64,000 bases of DNA from Pirellula sp. SH-Sr6A (GTDB lineage Bacteria > Planctomycetota > Planctomycetia > Pirellulales > Pirellulaceae). A program made the position numbers and the translations under genes. Location of the stretch: the NCBI RefSeq assembly GCF_001610875.1, contig NZ_CP011272.1, positions 2,027,988 through 2,091,987 on the forward strand. The letters run 5' to 3'. Shown here one piece after another: positions 62,670 through 64,000 of this stretch (positions are counted from its first letter, which is position 1; every line of letters begins with the position of its first letter). Under the pieces are notes generated by a model. It saw only the letters and a list, made by a program, of their open reading frames with translations. It was not told where the DNA came from and searched no databases.

Positions 62670-64000
62670 CTAACGACGATTCAGCTCAGTGCCTTTCTGG
62701 ACGAGGCTTATCAGCCCAAGTTGCGTGAGGTGGCGAGTAGGCAGGGCCTGATTCATGTGGCTAGCGCCAGCATTCCACCAGGGGCCATGACCATTGCCAG
62801 CACAGACCCACGCTCGCACGCGGTCAATGCCAAGGCGAGTCAGTTCGCGGGCTCGTTTGGGCGGACGCTTCCATTGGCGCCAGTAGATGGCGCGTAACTT
62901 CCTGCGTAACCAGCTATCAAGTTCCTCGAACGTTTTCTTCACTTCACTCTTCCGGTAGTACGACACCCAACCGATCAGGACCGGCTGCAACTGAGCAAGC
63001 ACCGTACGCACATTGCGACCTCGTGCCTTGCGGAGTTCCTCGCGTAGGCGACCCTTGAAGCGTTTGACCGATTCAGGAGACACCTTAAACTTCGGTTGGT
63101 GATGGTGCGTGAACGTATAGCCCAGGAACTTGCGGTTCCAGGGGCGGTCCACGGCACTCTTGGCTCGATTCACTGTCAGTCGCAGTTTCTCGCTCAGGAA
63201 GCGTTCGACACCATTAAGCACTCGCTCACCGGCGCGGTGACTGCGAACGTAAATGTTACAGTCATCAGCGTAGCGAACGAATTTGTGGCCTCGGCGTTCC
63301 AGCTCCTTGTCCAGCTCATCGAGCAGGACGTTGGACAGAAGCGGTGATAAGGGACCGCCTTGCGGCGTTCCCTCGCTGCGTGGACTCACGATGCCGCCTT
63401 CCATGATGCCAGCTTGCAGATACAAGCGGATCAGTTTCAGGATGCGTTTGTCTTGGATCTGACGTGCAAGGCGACTCATCAGGATGTCGTGATTGACGCG
63501 ATCGAAGAACTTTTCCAAGTCCATGTCGACAACCCAGCGATGCCCTGAAGCAATGTGTTCCTTGGCACGATCCAACGCCTGATGCGTACTCCGGCCTGGG
63601 CGAAACCCAAAGCTAGAATCCGAAAACATTGGATCGTAGAGCCTCGTGAGCACTTGCAGTAAAGCTTGCTGGATCAAGCGATCTAGCACTGTCGGTATGC
63701 CCAGCATGCGCATCCCTTTGCCACCGGGTTTAGGTATTTCTACCTTTCGCACAGGGCTCGGACGATACGTTCCGCTGAACAGTTCTTCCCGGTGGCGTTC
63801 CCAATGCTCTCGGCAGTAGCCTGGCAGTTCATCGACGGTCACCCCATCAACGCCTGCGGCTCCTTTATTACCGACAACACGGCTCAACGCCTGCAACATA
63901 TTGCTGCGGCTTAGCACCTCCTCCATCGTGACGGTGACTGAATGTTCAGTGTTCTCATTGCATGCCGGAAGTGTTTGACGCGCGTACGAATTACCCTCAG
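62670..64000 (-). CDS. ltrA: Group II intron reverse transcriptase/maturase, copy 2 (N-terminus beyond window)
   Basis: The frame is open from 62670 to the window edge, which covers residues 17-459 of the copy 1 protein; the ATG should be at 64049. The translated part is identical to copy 1, with DMDLEKFFDRVNH, YADD and the WWNAGASHMN end. Both copies therefore appear intact and recent. Confidence 0.93.
   Translation of the reverse strand, partial: EGNSYARQTLPACNENTEHSVTVTMEEVLSRSNMLQALSRVVGNKGAAGVDGVTVDELPGYCREHWERHREELFSGTYRPSPVRKVEIPKPGGKGMRMLGIPTVLDRLIQQALLQVLTRLYDPMFSDSSFGFRPGRSTHQALDRAKEHIASGHRWVVDMDLEKFFDRVNHDILMSRLARQIQDKRILKLIRLYLQAGIMEGGIVSPRSEGTPQGGPLSPLLSNVLLDELDKELERRGHKFVRYADDCNIYVRSHRAGERVLNGVERFLSEKLRLTVNRAKSAVDRPWNRKFLGYTFTHHHQPKFKVSPESVKRFKGRLREELRKARGRNVRTVLAQLQPVLIGWVSYYRKSEVKKTFEELDSWLRRKLRAIYWRQWKRPPKRARELTRLGIDRVRAWVCAGNGHGPWWNAGASHMNQALPTRHLTQLGLISLVQKGTELNRR

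Larger units (their letters stand above)
62593..64000 (-). mobile_element. Group II intron, copy 2 (3' part, runs off the window)
   Basis: Position 62593 onwards repeats copy 1 with an offset of 1,940 bases. In the parts compared, including all of both maturase frames and domains V and VI, no difference was seen. The 3' end (CTACCCGAT at 62601-62593) is followed directly by the first base of copy 1. The 5' end and the 5' exon lie beyond 64000, about 530 bases away if the copy is complete. Confidence 0.9.

Overview
The window looks like a chromosomal segment of a planctomycete, most probably of the Pirellulaceae. The evidence is the gene repertoire: a DUF1559 prepilin-like protein, a DUF1549/DUF1553 'planctomycete cytochrome' next to a DUF1501 protein, a DUF1080 protein with a cytochrome-type N-terminus, a Tat-exported Gfo/Idh/MocA oxidoreductase, an ECF sigma factor paired with a Ser/Thr kinase-TPR protein, a PEP-CTERM protein and an exo-sialidase-like protein. 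No rRNA, tRNA or CRISPR array was seen. The genus cannot be fixed from this sequence.

Layout. (1) 1-5807, minus: a visibly A+T-richer block that reads as one operon. It starts with a small secreted Cys-rich protein, followed by a strong stem-loop, a secreted/anchored protein of unknown function, a C39-peptidase-like/DUF1573 fusion, a DUF1573-like lipoprotein, a prepilin-like protein and the first 387 codons of a GT-C-type membrane protein that leaves the window. (2) 5808-10134: a mobile and decayed zone with an IS110-type transposase and a comM (yifB) gene broken into an N-terminal part on the minus strand and an inverted AAA+ fragment on the plus strand. (3) 10135-16147: a Ser/Thr kinase-TPR protein and its ECF sigma factor, an SDR and a small membrane protein, with three copies of a dispersed palindromic repeat in the spacers. 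(4) 16148-18774: flavohaemoglobin (hmp), a DUF3365-like haem protein and a pirin. (5) 18937-31534: envelope and unknown proteins, a methyltransferase, a Gfo/Idh/MocA protein, a TerB-like protein, a KAS III-like enzyme and an ABC ATPase with a large membrane partner, then DUF1080. (6) 31703-47172: an AlkB-like dioxygenase; a GH32 - DUF1549/1553 - DUF1501 run; a phosphoketolase broken by one missing base; a LON-domain protein; a DUF2237/glucose-dehydrogenase-like pair; and a sialidase. (7) 47326-52189: a tight three-gene redox operon (cNMP-binding/4Fe-4S protein, cytochrome-b-like membrane protein, ten-haem cytochrome c). (8) 52186-60323, minus: a PEP-CTERM subtilase-like protein, an FHA protein, and a TolC-like / MacB-like permease / MacA-like efflux set with no ATPase in view. 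(9) 60653-64000: two apparently identical group II introns joined head to tail with no spacer.

The most unusual items are the abutting tandem group II introns (1,940-bp period, equal to the intron length), the Cys-rich-protein cassette at the left edge, and the cNMP/Fe-S - cytochrome b - decahaem operon. Start codons were chosen by ribosome-binding site, overlap and signal-peptide position, and often differ from the longest open frame.
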